Of a DNA stretch of 22,952 nucleotides, positions 1 to 8,100 are shown piece by piece. This stretch comes from RGIG4608 sp045651165. Its GTDB lineage: Bacteria; Bacillota; Clostridia; Oscillospirales; CAG-272. Every line of letters begins with the position of its first letter. Position 1 is the stretch's first letter. The stretch spans positions 1-22,952 of the forward strand of contig JAZRRX010000031.1 in NCBI GenBank assembly GCA_045651165.1, read 5' to 3'. The notes below the pieces were generated by a model. It ran no database searches. It was not told the DNA's origin and saw only the letters and a program-made list of their open reading frames with translations. Made by a program: the position numbers and the translations under genes.

Positions 1-2
1 CC

Positions 3-68
3 GCGTTTGAGGAAAACCGCTGGGGCAAATTTTGTTTTAATGCCACCGAATATAGCGGCCAAAAGTAA
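3..68 (+). CDS. C-terminal end of an unidentified upstream gene (partial)
   Basis: The reading frame entering the window at base 3 is open for 21 codons and stops at TAA 66-68. It ends in residues ATEYSGQK and is rich in aromatic and charged residues, so it has a coding character. The stop lies just before the AAAGGAG ribosome binding site of the ABC ATPase gene, which is the usual spacing inside an operon. The fragment is too short to assign a family. It could also be chance open frame, because no start is visible. Confidence 0.4.
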   Translation, partial: AFEENRWGKFCFNATEYSGQK

Positions 69-85
69 CGCAAAAGGAGAAAAAT

Positions 86-1270
86 ATGTCAACAGTAACA
101 CTTAAACACGTGTACAAAATCTATGACAACGCAGACAAAAAGTCTGCAAAAAATCAAAAGCCCGCAGTTTCTGATTTCTGCATGGAAATTCAGGACAAGG
201 AATTCATCGTATTCGTTGGTCCCTCCGGATGTGGTAAGTCAACAACACTTCGTATGATCGCAGGTCTTGAAGAGATCACCGACGGTGAGATCTGGATCGA
301 TGATACACTCGTTAACGACGTACCACCCAAGGACAGAGATATCGCGATGGTATTCCAGAACTACGCGCTCTATCCCCATATGACCGTATATGACAATATG
401 GCATTCGGTCTTAAGCTTCGTAAAATCCAAGACCCTGTAACAGGACAGCTCAGAAAGTACACCAAAAAGGAAATTGATGAAAAGGTTCAAAGAGCTGCAA
501 AGATTCTTGCTATTGAAGAATATCTTAAGAGAAAGCCCAAGGCGCTTTCAGGTGGTCAGCGTCAGAGAGTTGCGCTTGGTAGAACTATTGTAAGAAATCC
601 CAAGGTATTCCTTCTTGACGAACCCCTTTCTAACCTTGACGCAAAGCTCAGAGCAGCTATGAGAAGTGAAATTATCAAACTTCACGATCAGCTTGGTGCA
701 ACGTTTATTTACGTAACTCACGACCAGGTTGAAGCTATGACAATGGGTACAAGAATCGTTGTTATGAAAGACGGCTTTGTACAGCAGATTGGTGCACCTC
801 AGGAACTTTACGATTATCCCATTAACACATTCGTTGCAGGATTTATCGGTACACCTCAAATGAACTTCTTTGACGGTAGAATTACTCCTGACGGTAAGAT
901 TACGTTTGCTAATAACCAGACAATCAAGCTCTCTAAGGAAGCGCTTGCTAACTTTGATGAAAAGAAGATTGGTTCAGGTCTTGATATCGTTATGGGTATT
1001 CGTCCCGGTGACCTTAAGGTTCTTGATGTTGAAAACGATATGAGCGTAACTGCCAGAGTTGAGGTGATTGAAGCTCTTGGTAACGAAACAATCATCTATG
1101 CTAATCTTGATAAAGAGGCTGACGGTTCAATCGAAAAGAGCCCCACAAGCATCGTAGCTTCTGCAAAACTTAAGAATAACCCTGCAAGAAAGAGCGAGAT
1201 TATCCTCGGTCTTGACGAAGAAGCTATACATATCTTCGATAAGAAAACTGAAATAAGCATCAGAAAGTAA
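86..1270 (+). CDS. Sugar ABC transporter ATP-binding protein (MsmX/UgpC/MalK type)
   Basis: ATPase subunit that powers carbohydrate ABC importers from the cytoplasmic face. The nucleotide-binding domain shows Walker A GPSGCGKST at residues 45-53, the ABC signature LSGGQRQR near 154-161, Walker B VFLLDEP near 175-181, and the switch histidine in YVTHDQ near 210. The C-terminal third (about residues 240-394) is the regulatory OB/TOBE-like region expected of the MalK/UgpC/MsmX class, and 394 residues is normal for it. The ATG has a good ribosome binding site (AAAGGAG, 75-81). No permease or binding-protein gene is seen in the window. In Firmicutes an MsmX-type ATPase is often encoded apart from its permeases and serves several of them. 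It ends at a strong terminator and faces a convergent AraC-type gene. A gene symbol is withheld because msmX and ugpC cannot be separated from sequence alone. Confidence 0.93.
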   Translation: MSTVTLKHVYKIYDNADKKSAKNQKPAVSDFCMEIQDKEFIVFVGPSGCGKSTTLRMIAGLEEITDGEIWIDDTLVNDVPPKDRDIAMVFQNYALYPHMTVYDNMAFGLKLRKIQDPVTGQLRKYTKKEIDEKVQRAAKILAIEEYLKRKPKALSGGQRQRVALGRTIVRNPKVFLLDEPLSNLDAKLRAAMRSEIIKLHDQLGATFIYVTHDQVEAMTMGTRIVVMKDGFVQQIGAPQELYDYPINTFVAGFIGTPQMNFFDGRITPDGKITFANNQTIKLSKEALANFDEKKIGSGLDIVMGIRPGDLKVLDVENDMSVTARVEVIEALGNETIIYANLDKEADGSIEKSPTSIVASAKLKNNPARKSEIILGLDEEAIHIFDKKTEISIRK

Positions 1271-1275
1271 ATATT

Positions 1276-1309
1276 AAAAAAGGTCGGTTGAATACAACCG
1301 ACCTTTTTA
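1276..1309. terminator. Bidirectional rho-independent terminator
   Basis: A 9-bp perfect stem pairs 1282-1290 (GGTCGGTTG) with 1295-1303 around an AATA loop. A-rich sequence precedes it and T-rich sequence follows, so it can terminate the plus-strand ATPase gene and the minus-strand AraC-type gene. The stop codon of the latter lies inside it. Confidence 0.9.
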
Positions 1310-2077
1310 GTTTATATCATCCGACGGGGGATGTCCAAAATAATTTGTGTATGCTTTATAAAATGTTACGTAGTTATTGAAACCGCATTCCGCGTAAATT
1401 TTGGTTGGCTTTTCGCCTTTAAGAAGACGCTTTTGCGCCATAACCAATCTTTTGTTGTTGATATACTTCATAGGAGTGATCTCAAGCGTTTCTTTGAAAA
1501 GTGCAATCAAATAGTTTTTTGAAATGAATAGAGCAGAGCTTATCTCTTGAACGTTTTCTATTTCAAACAGATGCTTATTGATATAGTCAAGTGCTTGGCT
1601 TATCGTCGGAGAAATGTTCTTGGGGGTATTTGCGTAATCTTTGGTGAAAAACTGAGTGTTTACTGCAATCTCGATTATTAAAGAATTGAGAAGAAGAGAA
1701 AAATCCTCACTGCTTAAATTGTCGTGATATTCCTTCATTCTGTCGAAAGCACTCACGATATTATCAAGGTTTCTGCAGCTGATTATATCGAACTGTTTGC
1801 AGTATTTTTTTAACTGATAAGCAAGGGAGCTATTGTATTCAACAAGAATGTTTATTCTTTCATAATTCGTGTTTGCCTTAAGATCTATGAAGTGATGGAC
1901 ACCGGGGCGGGTGATAATGAGGTCGTAGGAATTAATCTGATAATACTTGTCCTCAACGTGATAGGTGCCCGTTGCTTCATAAACGAAAATCAATTCAAAG
2001 GAGTTGTGGGTGTGAGCTTCGTGCTTGATTTCTTCCGAATTCAGTCGGCTATAGTTGTAAAATATAAAATTTTGCAT
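1307..2077 (-). CDS. AraC-family transcriptional regulator with N-terminal cupin domain
   Basis: DNA-binding regulator of 256 residues. The N-terminal half carries a cupin-like effector domain: HTHNSFELIFV near residues 21-31, then YDLIITRPGVHHFI, the usual metal- or sugar-sensing fold of AraC sensors. The C-terminal about 100 residues (from TISQALDYINKHL) form the double helix-turn-helix. They contain ISSALFISKNYLIALFKE as the first HTH and the family signature around CGFNNYVTFYKAYTNYFGHPP. The start is fixed by AAGGAGGG eight to ten bases upstream. It probably regulates carbohydrate genes, judging only from the neighbouring sugar ATPase and the sugar bias of the family; the target is not visible. 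Confidence 0.9.
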   Translation of the reverse strand: MQNFIFYNYSRLNSEEIKHEAHTHNSFELIFVYEATGTYHVEDKYYQINSYDLIITRPGVHHFIDLKANTNYERINILVEYNSSLAYQLKKYCKQFDIISCRNLDNIVSAFDRMKEYHDNLSSEDFSLLLNSLIIEIAVNTQFFTKDYANTPKNISPTISQALDYINKHLFEIENVQEISSALFISKNYLIALFKETLEITPMKYINNKRLVMAQKRLLKGEKPTKIYAECGFNNYVTFYKAYTNYFGHPPSDDIN

Positions 2078-2097
2078 ATCATCCCTCCTTTTTCTCT

Positions 2098-2126
2098 ATT
2101 CTAACACAAATTTTTCAATTATTCAA
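2098..2126 (-). promoter_or_regulatory. Promoter of the AraC-family gene
   Basis: On the minus strand TTGAAT (2121-2126) is separated by exactly 17 bases from TAGAAT (2098-2103). The latter is preceded by TGT, an extended -10. It lies 21 bases upstream of the start codon, with the ribosome binding site between. Confidence 0.7.
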
Positions 2127-2493
2127 TAACTAATATGAATTTTTTTATAATAATTTTGTTTTTGTAGAAAAAGATTAATAAAATAATTACTAAATTATCC
2201 ATTTATGTTATTTTTTTGAAAAAATGTCAAATATTATCATAATTTTAGAATACTGTTATGCCTAAAACAAAATCCAGCCGATGTTATTATATGGCGATAT
2301 TCCACATCAAAAAATGTTAAATTTCAAAATAAAATCAAGAAAAAATACCAAGTTTTCAAAAAACAGTGGTTTTTTAGAATTTCGTTATCTTATTTTAGTT
2401 TTCATCTTGCATAACAGTAATGGAGAGTTATTGAGTGTTGGAGAATACAAAACGAAATAATATCTCAAAAAATAACATAGGAGGTATACAGAT
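2104..2493. other. AT-rich intergenic spacer with repeated 11-bp inverted motif
   Basis: No gene is seen in this spacer of about 390 bp, apart from the AraC promoter at its left edge. It is strongly AT-rich. It contains a perfect 11-bp inverted pair, TACTGTTATGC at 2251-2261 and GCATAACAGTA at 2409-2419. It also has a loose direct repeat, TTTTAGAAT-N3-GTTAT, at 2243-2259 and 2372-2388. These could be operator half-sites or the remnants of a small insertion. A ribosome binding site (AGGAGG, 2479-2484) belongs to the next gene. Confidence 0.5.
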
Positions 2494-3010
2494 ATGTATA
2501 CAAAAAAAATCAAATTGGTTAAAATTAAAACCAATGTATGCCCTTGCTGTGGAGCTTTGCCTCAGTTCAATTTAGAGGATGACAGAACTTTACTTTAATG
2601 TCCCTATAATCATTTAGAGGTAGATATGTATGGCAAGAATTTGAGTTCTATGGATAGAGTAATACTTACTCGAGAATGGAACGGAGATACGTTTTTGTCC
2701 GAGTTTTCAGAAGATGTATTAAAAAGCTTCATCTTAATGAGGACTCTTACGCTGTCTTTGATATGAAAGATAGTGGTTTTATGCAAAGTTTTCAGAATGT
2801 CAAGGAAGCCATATCTTTTATGGCAAGATTCTATGAAGAAGATCACACATGCAAGACTCGAGTATATCGAGTAAACGATTGTAGATTTTCCTTCTTTTTG
2901 ATTCTGATTTTCTTTCCCTTGCTCAAGGCGATTGGGAAGGATATGATGATCCAGATAATTTGAACTATTATTTGATCAGAGATTGCGATGAGTCAGAAGA
3001 ACCAAATTAA
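2494..3010 (+). pseudogene. Decayed zinc-ribbon hypothetical protein gene
   Basis: A good ribosome binding site (AGGAGGTATACAGAT) leads into an ATG at 2494. The frame encodes a basic N terminus and CPCCGALPQFN, half of a zinc ribbon, then stops at TAA 2596-2598. The same frame continues sensibly with CPYNHLEVDMYGKNLSS, as if the ribbon's second knuckle followed. Near the A-run 2721-2725 the sensible frame shifts by one, continuing as KKLHLNEDSYAVFDMKDSG. Near the T-run 2895-2899 it shifts by one again, ending in an acidic tail with DWEGYDDPDNLNYY and a stop at 3008-3010. The intact protein would have been about 172 residues. I do not recognise the family. Both slips are one-base losses in homopolymers, so sequencing error is a partial alternative; the stop codon is not explained that way. 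Confidence 0.7.
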
Positions 3011-3021
3011 TAGGGTACAGC

Positions 3022-3061
3022 AAAACCTCCCTCAGCATTTAAGTGCTGAGGGAGGTTTTTG
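3022..3061 (+). terminator. Rho-independent terminator after the decayed gene
   Basis: A 16-bp perfect stem pairs 3022-3037 with 3044-3059 around a six-base loop. It is GC-rich in the middle (CCTCCCTCAGCA) and followed by T residues. It lies 12 bases after the last stop of the decayed gene and probably marks its original 3' end. Confidence 0.85.
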
Positions 3062-3349
3062 CTCTCTTTTTTCTTCCCTCATCACTCTTTCATTTCTCTC
3101 CGTTTACGGAGCACTGCCATATTGCACCATATATAGTAGAAGCTATATACAATATTGGAGTAAAAGAAAAACCGCTTTCGCTTTAATTATGAAAGCAAAT
3201 ACGGATAGAATAATGGAGAAAACAAAATTATGAGGCATTGAAAGAACAAAATGAAAGAGAAAAAAGAGGGATTTTACGGTTACTCATGGTGAAACAATCG
3301 AGTAAACGGAAAAATCTTTGTGGGTTTTGCGACCCCTCGAAAAAATCGC

Positions 3350-3420
3350 AAACAGCCGTGCGTGTGGCGGTAAAAATAACACGCAAACAACCTTGACGTG
3401 TGGTTGTAAAATGATACGCC
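3350..3420 (+). repeat. Tandem imperfect direct repeat, about 35 bp, two copies
   Basis: Copies 3350-3384 and 3385-3420 align with one single-base gap and about three quarters identity. Shared blocks are AAACA, the GTGTGG core, GTAAAA and a closing ACGC or TACGC. They precede the tyrosine recombinase gene and resemble a more diverged version of the following 50-bp repeat pair. Confidence 0.6.
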
Positions 3421-3434
3421 AAAATCTAAAAATG

Positions 3435-3545
3435 CCCTTGCGGATTGATTCTTAATACGACAATCGCGGCAAAATTGGGCGAAAAATCACTTAAACCCTT
3501 GCGGATCGGTTCTTAAAACGACGATTACAGCAAATTGGGTGACAA
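3435..3545 (+). repeat. Direct repeat, about 50 bp, two copies at 61-bp spacing
   Basis: Copies 3435-3485 and 3496-3545 share CCCTTGCGGAT, TTCTTAA, ACGAC and GCAAA-TTGGG in the same order, about 80 percent identical with one gap. Direct repeats beside a tyrosine recombinase gene are often binding sites for the recombinase's arm-binding domain or part of an attachment region. That role is inference here. Confidence 0.7.
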
Positions 3546-3678
3546 AACAGATGGCCTGCCGCATCTATAATTCAGGTGGGGATGCTTAGCTTTAACGAAT
3601 AATTTCATACATATAAAGGGCACTTTGATGCAAAAGTGCCTACGGGTTTCTATTGCCATTTCAGAAAAGGAGGTAAAT

Positions 3679-4719
3679 ATGGGACATAATAAACCGAGAA
3701 AATCATTAACAGAGCAAGTAAGAGAAAACCTTAACTCCAAACTTGCTATAGGTGAGAGCAAATATGCAGCGAAGCTGAAAAATGCTCACACGGAGAAAAT
3801 ATATTCGTGGTCGACGTATAAAGCATATTTGAAGCACTGTTGCTATTTCGTCAAGTGGTGCAAGGAGCAACCGGCGGATGCTAAAATCGGACACAAAGTA
3901 CGTACTCTTGAAGAGTGCAGATTATTCGTTGAAAAATGGATACAGGCAGAGATAGACAGAGGGCAATCTCCATATACGATAAAACTTGAGGCGTGCGCTT
4001 TGGCAAAGCTATACGGTTGCAGTACAAGAGATTTTGAAATTAACACACCGCAAAGAAAAAGAAGTAATATCACAAGAAGCAGAGGCACAGCAGAACGCGA
4101 TAAAAACTTCAGCGAGAAGAATAATGCTGACCTCATCACTTTTTGTAGATGTACAGGACTCCGCAGAGGAGAGCTTTCTCAAATTAGAGGCAGTGATCTT
4201 ATAGAAAAAGACGGTAAGTGTTTTTTACATATAACAAAAAATACCAAAGGTGGACGAACAAGAATATCTCCTATAGTAGGAAACAAAGAAGAAACAGAAC
4301 TTGTACTTAAACTATGTAATGACGCAGGAAAAGATAAAATCTTTCCTAATCCAAGTGAGAATGCGGATATACATTCATATAGGGGAGAATATGCAGCACG
4401 CATATACAACGATTACAAACGCTCTCTCGATGAGTTTAAGAATGAGAGATTAATCATATACAAGAATGAAATAATCAAAAGCTACACGTCAAAAAGCTCG
4501 CGAAAGCTAATCAGAGGCAACGAGGACTATTACACCACGATAAACGGTAAAAGAACACTTCTAAAGGGCTTCAGGGACGTGGGCTCTGCGTATTATTGTC
4601 GCAAAGATCTTAAAGGCACTTCATACGACCGCAAAGCCCTTTTTGAAGCATCCCGCGCCCTCGGGCATAACCGTGAGAGCATAGTTGCAGATCACTATTT
4701 GGCATCGCTTTCGGGGTAA
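3679..4719 (+). CDS. Tyrosine recombinase / integrase
   Basis: Site-specific DNA recombinase of 346 residues. The start at 3679 is chosen because AAAGGAGG lies 5-7 bases upstream; an ATG 18 codons earlier lacks such a site. An N-terminal SAM-like core-binding region (STYKAYLKHCCYFVKWC) precedes the catalytic domain. The catalytic residues can be followed in order: Arg in CTGLRRGELSQI, Lys in NTKGGRTR, the HxxR pair in IHSYRGEYAARIY, and the final His and Tyr in ALGHNRESIVADHYL. All are present, so the enzyme is probably active. Four direct repeats lie just upstream and a 50-residue ORF just downstream. There are no phage structural, conjugation or replication genes nearby, so this is either a small recombinase-bearing island or the remnant of a larger element. 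The recombination target is not visible. Confidence 0.9.
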   Translation: MGHNKPRKSLTEQVRENLNSKLAIGESKYAAKLKNAHTEKIYSWSTYKAYLKHCCYFVKWCKEQPADAKIGHKVRTLEECRLFVEKWIQAEIDRGQSPYTIKLEACALAKLYGCSTRDFEINTPQRKRSNITRSRGTAERDKNFSEKNNADLITFCRCTGLRRGELSQIRGSDLIEKDGKCFLHITKNTKGGRTRISPIVGNKEETELVLKLCNDAGKDKIFPNPSENADIHSYRGEYAARIYNDYKRSLDEFKNERLIIYKNEIIKSYTSKSSRKLIRGNEDYYTTINGKRTLLKGFRDVGSAYYCRKDLKGTSYDRKALFEASRALGHNRESIVADHYLASLSG

Positions 4720-4790
4720 TTGCAGAATTCAAGGCAAATCTATCATAATATATATAGAACTACTTTAAGAAAGGAGGTTAATACTGTTTT

Positions 4791-4943
4791 ATGGCAAAGA
4801 ATATCCAAAACGTTGATTTGGATATTTCTGAGTATCAGCTTGATTCACTTGCACGCATCCTTCTGCCGATATGCAGAGAGTATTTGCTCTCACAAAAAGA
4901 AAGGCAAGCAAGCGACGAAAGCAACAAAAATGAAAAGCAATAA
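4791..4943 (+). CDS. Small hypothetical protein downstream of the recombinase
   Basis: A 50-residue ORF starting MAKNIQNVDLDISEYQLD, with an AGGAGG motif about 13 bases upstream. It continues with an amphipathic stretch LDSLARILLPICREYLL and a polar, charged tail. It follows the recombinase by about 70 bases on the same strand and is probably co-transcribed with it. Small acidic ORFs of this kind often accompany clostridial tyrosine recombinases, which suggests an accessory role in recombination directionality, but no DNA-binding motif is evident. A longer overlapping open frame (4720-4959) in another phase was rejected because its N-terminal codons lie over the intergenic leader and it has no placed ribosome binding site. 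Confidence 0.6.
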   Translation: MAKNIQNVDLDISEYQLDSLARILLPICREYLLSQKERQASDESNKNEKQ

Positions 4944-5041
4944 AACAAAATTAAGATGAAAACACCTAAAACAAAACTATCATAATTTAATATATAACAA
5001 AACATAATCGTACGATTACTCGGAATGTTCCGAAAAGAAAT

Positions 5042-5075
5042 AACGGACGGAGATGTCTCCGTCCGTTGTTTCTAT
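5042..5075. terminator. Hairpin terminator between the convergent recombinase unit and large gene
   Basis: An 11-bp perfect stem, AACGGACGGAG (5042-5052) with CTCCGTCCGTT (5057-5067), closes a four-base loop. T-rich sequence follows on both strands (GTTGTTTCTATT on plus, ATTTCTTTTC on minus), so it can serve both converging units. Its core is nearly the same as the hairpin at 8871-8894 on the far side of the large gene. Confidence 0.8.
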
Positions 5076-5116
5076 TATCTTCAAAAATAGCCAACGTTTA
5101 TTATTACGCAATTAAT

Positions 5117-8100
5117 TTAGTCGTCATTTTCTCTTTTGTGAAGTTCTTGCTGAAGTTGATGTTCTCTAATGTGGTGTTTTGCTTCACTGATATAATCATC
5201 TGAAATTACACGAAGTATCTCTGCATATTTTGCATATCCTATAGATTCTGCAGATTCTGCCATATCTTTGTATTTTTCGGCAAGTTGGAATTCTGGTTTT
5301 CCCTCGGGATCAATCCACCTAACTCCTCGCTGATTGAAAATACCTATTCTATATCCCCGGCGCATTTCTTCATTTTCAATCTTATTGAGTTCTCTCATAA
5401 TAAAGTCATCAATAAGACCATTCTCGAGTTTATGTGCATATGAGAGGCCATTACCGATAGTTTGCTGCACTACAGCTTCTCGATCTTCTGCCTTAGCCCA
5501 AGTCTTGCAATAATCAATCCATTGGCAAAAACAGTTTTCGTTGTATTTGCCCTCCCAGTCTGTTCCTGGAATTACGCAGAAATTGTGCAATATTTGCCAA
5601 AGTCTTTTTGCCATCTGCTCGGATATTTTTTCTTCATGTGTTTCAGAATGTCTTTTTTTGTAGAACAGTCTTATCAAATCACAGAAAAACATTGGTTCAT
5701 TTGCTAATCGATATCTCAAGGCTAATGGCTTTACTTTGGAATATTCATCAAGCCAAGATAAATATATAAGTTCCACATTAGAAATTGCTTCTATGCTTAT
5801 GCTTCTCGACAGCTGTAATAGTTCAATTAAATTTCTAACAGCATCAGAGTCCAACCTATCGTTGCTTTCAGTAATTGCTGCTTGGGTTAATACTTCTTGT
5901 AGCTTATCATGAGATATACTACAATTTTCAGCGGTAATACCAAAAAGATTAATAGCAGCAGTATATCGTTTTTGCTCAACCAACTTTTTCCACACATAGT
6001 TCAAATCAACATCATCATCCAAACCAAAGCGCGGAATAATGATAGAATCCCAATACAAATTGCTCTGTTCACTCAACAATTCTTCGACAATTTCAAATAA
6101 ACGCATAGAAGGACGAAGACAAGAAAGCACCCAAGAGATATAATCCAAACTATATGTTTCCAATTCCATTTGAGTTATCGCATCATAATCATTAGTTATT
6201 ATATATCCGTAAATTACTGATGCAAAAAACTCCTTATTCAACTTGGTTTCATAACACATTTTTAAAAGCAATTTTATGTCTTCTTCACTTAGTTGCTTAC
6301 CTAAGTTTTGAGCAATCCAGCCTTCGTTGTTGAGTTCTTTTGCGAATTCTACTACAGACTCTATTCCGTACAAAACATATATGTCATAAACTGCAGTTTC
6401 TTGTTTTTTTCGTTTAGCTTGCCATTTTGTTTGAAATTCGCCTTCATCATCATAGTCAAAATATCCTGGTTCATACAATCTTCTATATATATACCTAATG
6501 TCAGTAGGATCAACTTTTTCAATAGTAGACTCTAACAACTTCATCATAAAGTCGTCCAATTCATCCTCAGTATTATGAACCAACCATTCTTTTTGATTAG
6601 AAAGCTCCTTCCAAAATGGATATTTTTTTGAATCATCCCATCCTGCAGCCTGTTCTGTTATCAAAGACAGATACTCTACGATTGTATCACGGTCCATATC
6701 ATCGTAATATGATAACAAATCAACCATTTTACAATAATCAGCTTTAGCCAAGCCTAAAGCTACATGCGAATAATATTGATACAAACTTAAAATATCTTCA
6801 TTGGAAGTTCTTACTTCTTTAGGCAAATTGGAAATAATGTATCTCGGCTGATGTGTGCCTCCTGTGGTGCGTGTAGCATGTGGAAGTAATCCTTTGATTA
6901 CTATCCAAGCAACATCCGGACATTCTTGTTGTAATGCTTTAATTGCATTCTTCTGCTTTTCCTTAGTTGCTAAAGTCTGTATATGCCAAGGAAGCATGAT
7001 GCTTATGATAGAATTAATTGGTGTGTTGGATGAATTGGTTTTGTCAAATTTTAATTTTGATATTTGTCCTAATATTCTAATACATTTCACAAAATATTTT
7101 TCATCCCACGCCAAGCCTTCCAAAGACCACAATATTGAGCAAATAAAATTTCTGGAAAACAACAAATTATCGCCATTCTTTGGAAATAAAGATTCTATAT
7201 TTTGAGGGGTATTAATAATTTGTCTCTCCAAACAAGATAAATATTCTGTTGGGTGAATTTCAGCAACAGTAGGCAGATGTGAATCTAAACTTATCCATGT
7301 CGAACTGTTCGATTCATCGAACAAATTGCGAATCAACATTATAGCTTCAAAATTAATTGTTTCTGCAGAACACGACAATTGTGTTCCAGACAGATTACAA
7401 ATCATCGCAAGGCCCTGTATTATTCCATTTCTTAATGCTTCAGAATGTACAAATGGTCCAGATTCTGGCACTAACAAACTAAAATCTCCATTATCTTGAA
7501 TTCGTTTATCTTTTTCTTTAAGAACCTCTTGGGAGATTTCAAAGAATTTCTTGACATCGTTTTCAAAATAAAATTTTGAACAAATTTTGACAATTGATCG
7601 TCTATGGTTGATGTGCCATAACCCCTGCGAAAAAGAAGCGTTTGGGTTTGGCTGCAAAGAATTCTCTTGTATGATTTTTTGGATTTCTGAATAACTTTTT
7701 CCTAAAAATGACTCTACTAAATTCTTATCAAAATCATTTTTTTCATTCCAAGATCCCATTAAAGCTAATTTTGCCCAGATAGAATCAATTTCAAAATCAA
7801 GAGGTTCTGGCATAGAATCGGATATCGACAATAAATTTTTAAAGTTTTGCTTGACATGCTCCGGAATGTTATTTAATGAAACATGAGCGGCCGTTTTATC
7901 ACATCTCGCTGCATGATCAACAAGTTGAGCCCACACCGATATGGCGTTATCCTTGCAATTTGTAGCAATCAATGCGTGAATGAGAAATTCATTTACACTA
8001 CTCTCATAATCCAAGTCAAAAACAAGAATTGTAAACACCTTGCAGAATTCCCACAGTTGCTCATCAGTAATATCCTGGTCATTATGGGCCTTTTTCAAAA

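Larger units (their letters stand above)
3062..3678. other. Recombinase upstream region without genes
   Basis: No credible gene is seen over about 600 bp. The region holds an imperfect inverted repeat at 3118-3158 (core TATATAG / CTATATA, outer arms CCATATTG / CAATATTGG). It also holds four diverged direct repeats between 3350 and 3545, and a hairpin GGCACTTT/AAAGTGCC at 3619-3640, just before the recombinase ribosome binding site. The short open frames here lack ribosome binding sites and protein-like composition. Confidence 0.5.

Noticed and set aside
2361..2376. AT hairpin AAAAAAC/GTTTTTT as a terminator
   Set aside because: Very weak pairing in AT-rich sequence and no gene ends just before it.
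2988..3233. Possible small gene after the decayed gene
   Set aside because: It spans the terminator hairpin at 3022-3061 and has no plausible start signal.
3350..3545. CRISPR array
   Set aside because: Only four strongly diverged repeats of unequal length and no spacers of constant size; no cas genes.
4720..4959. 79-residue frame directly after the recombinase
   Set aside because: It runs through the leader and out of phase with the 50-residue ORF, which has the ribosome binding site and better composition.
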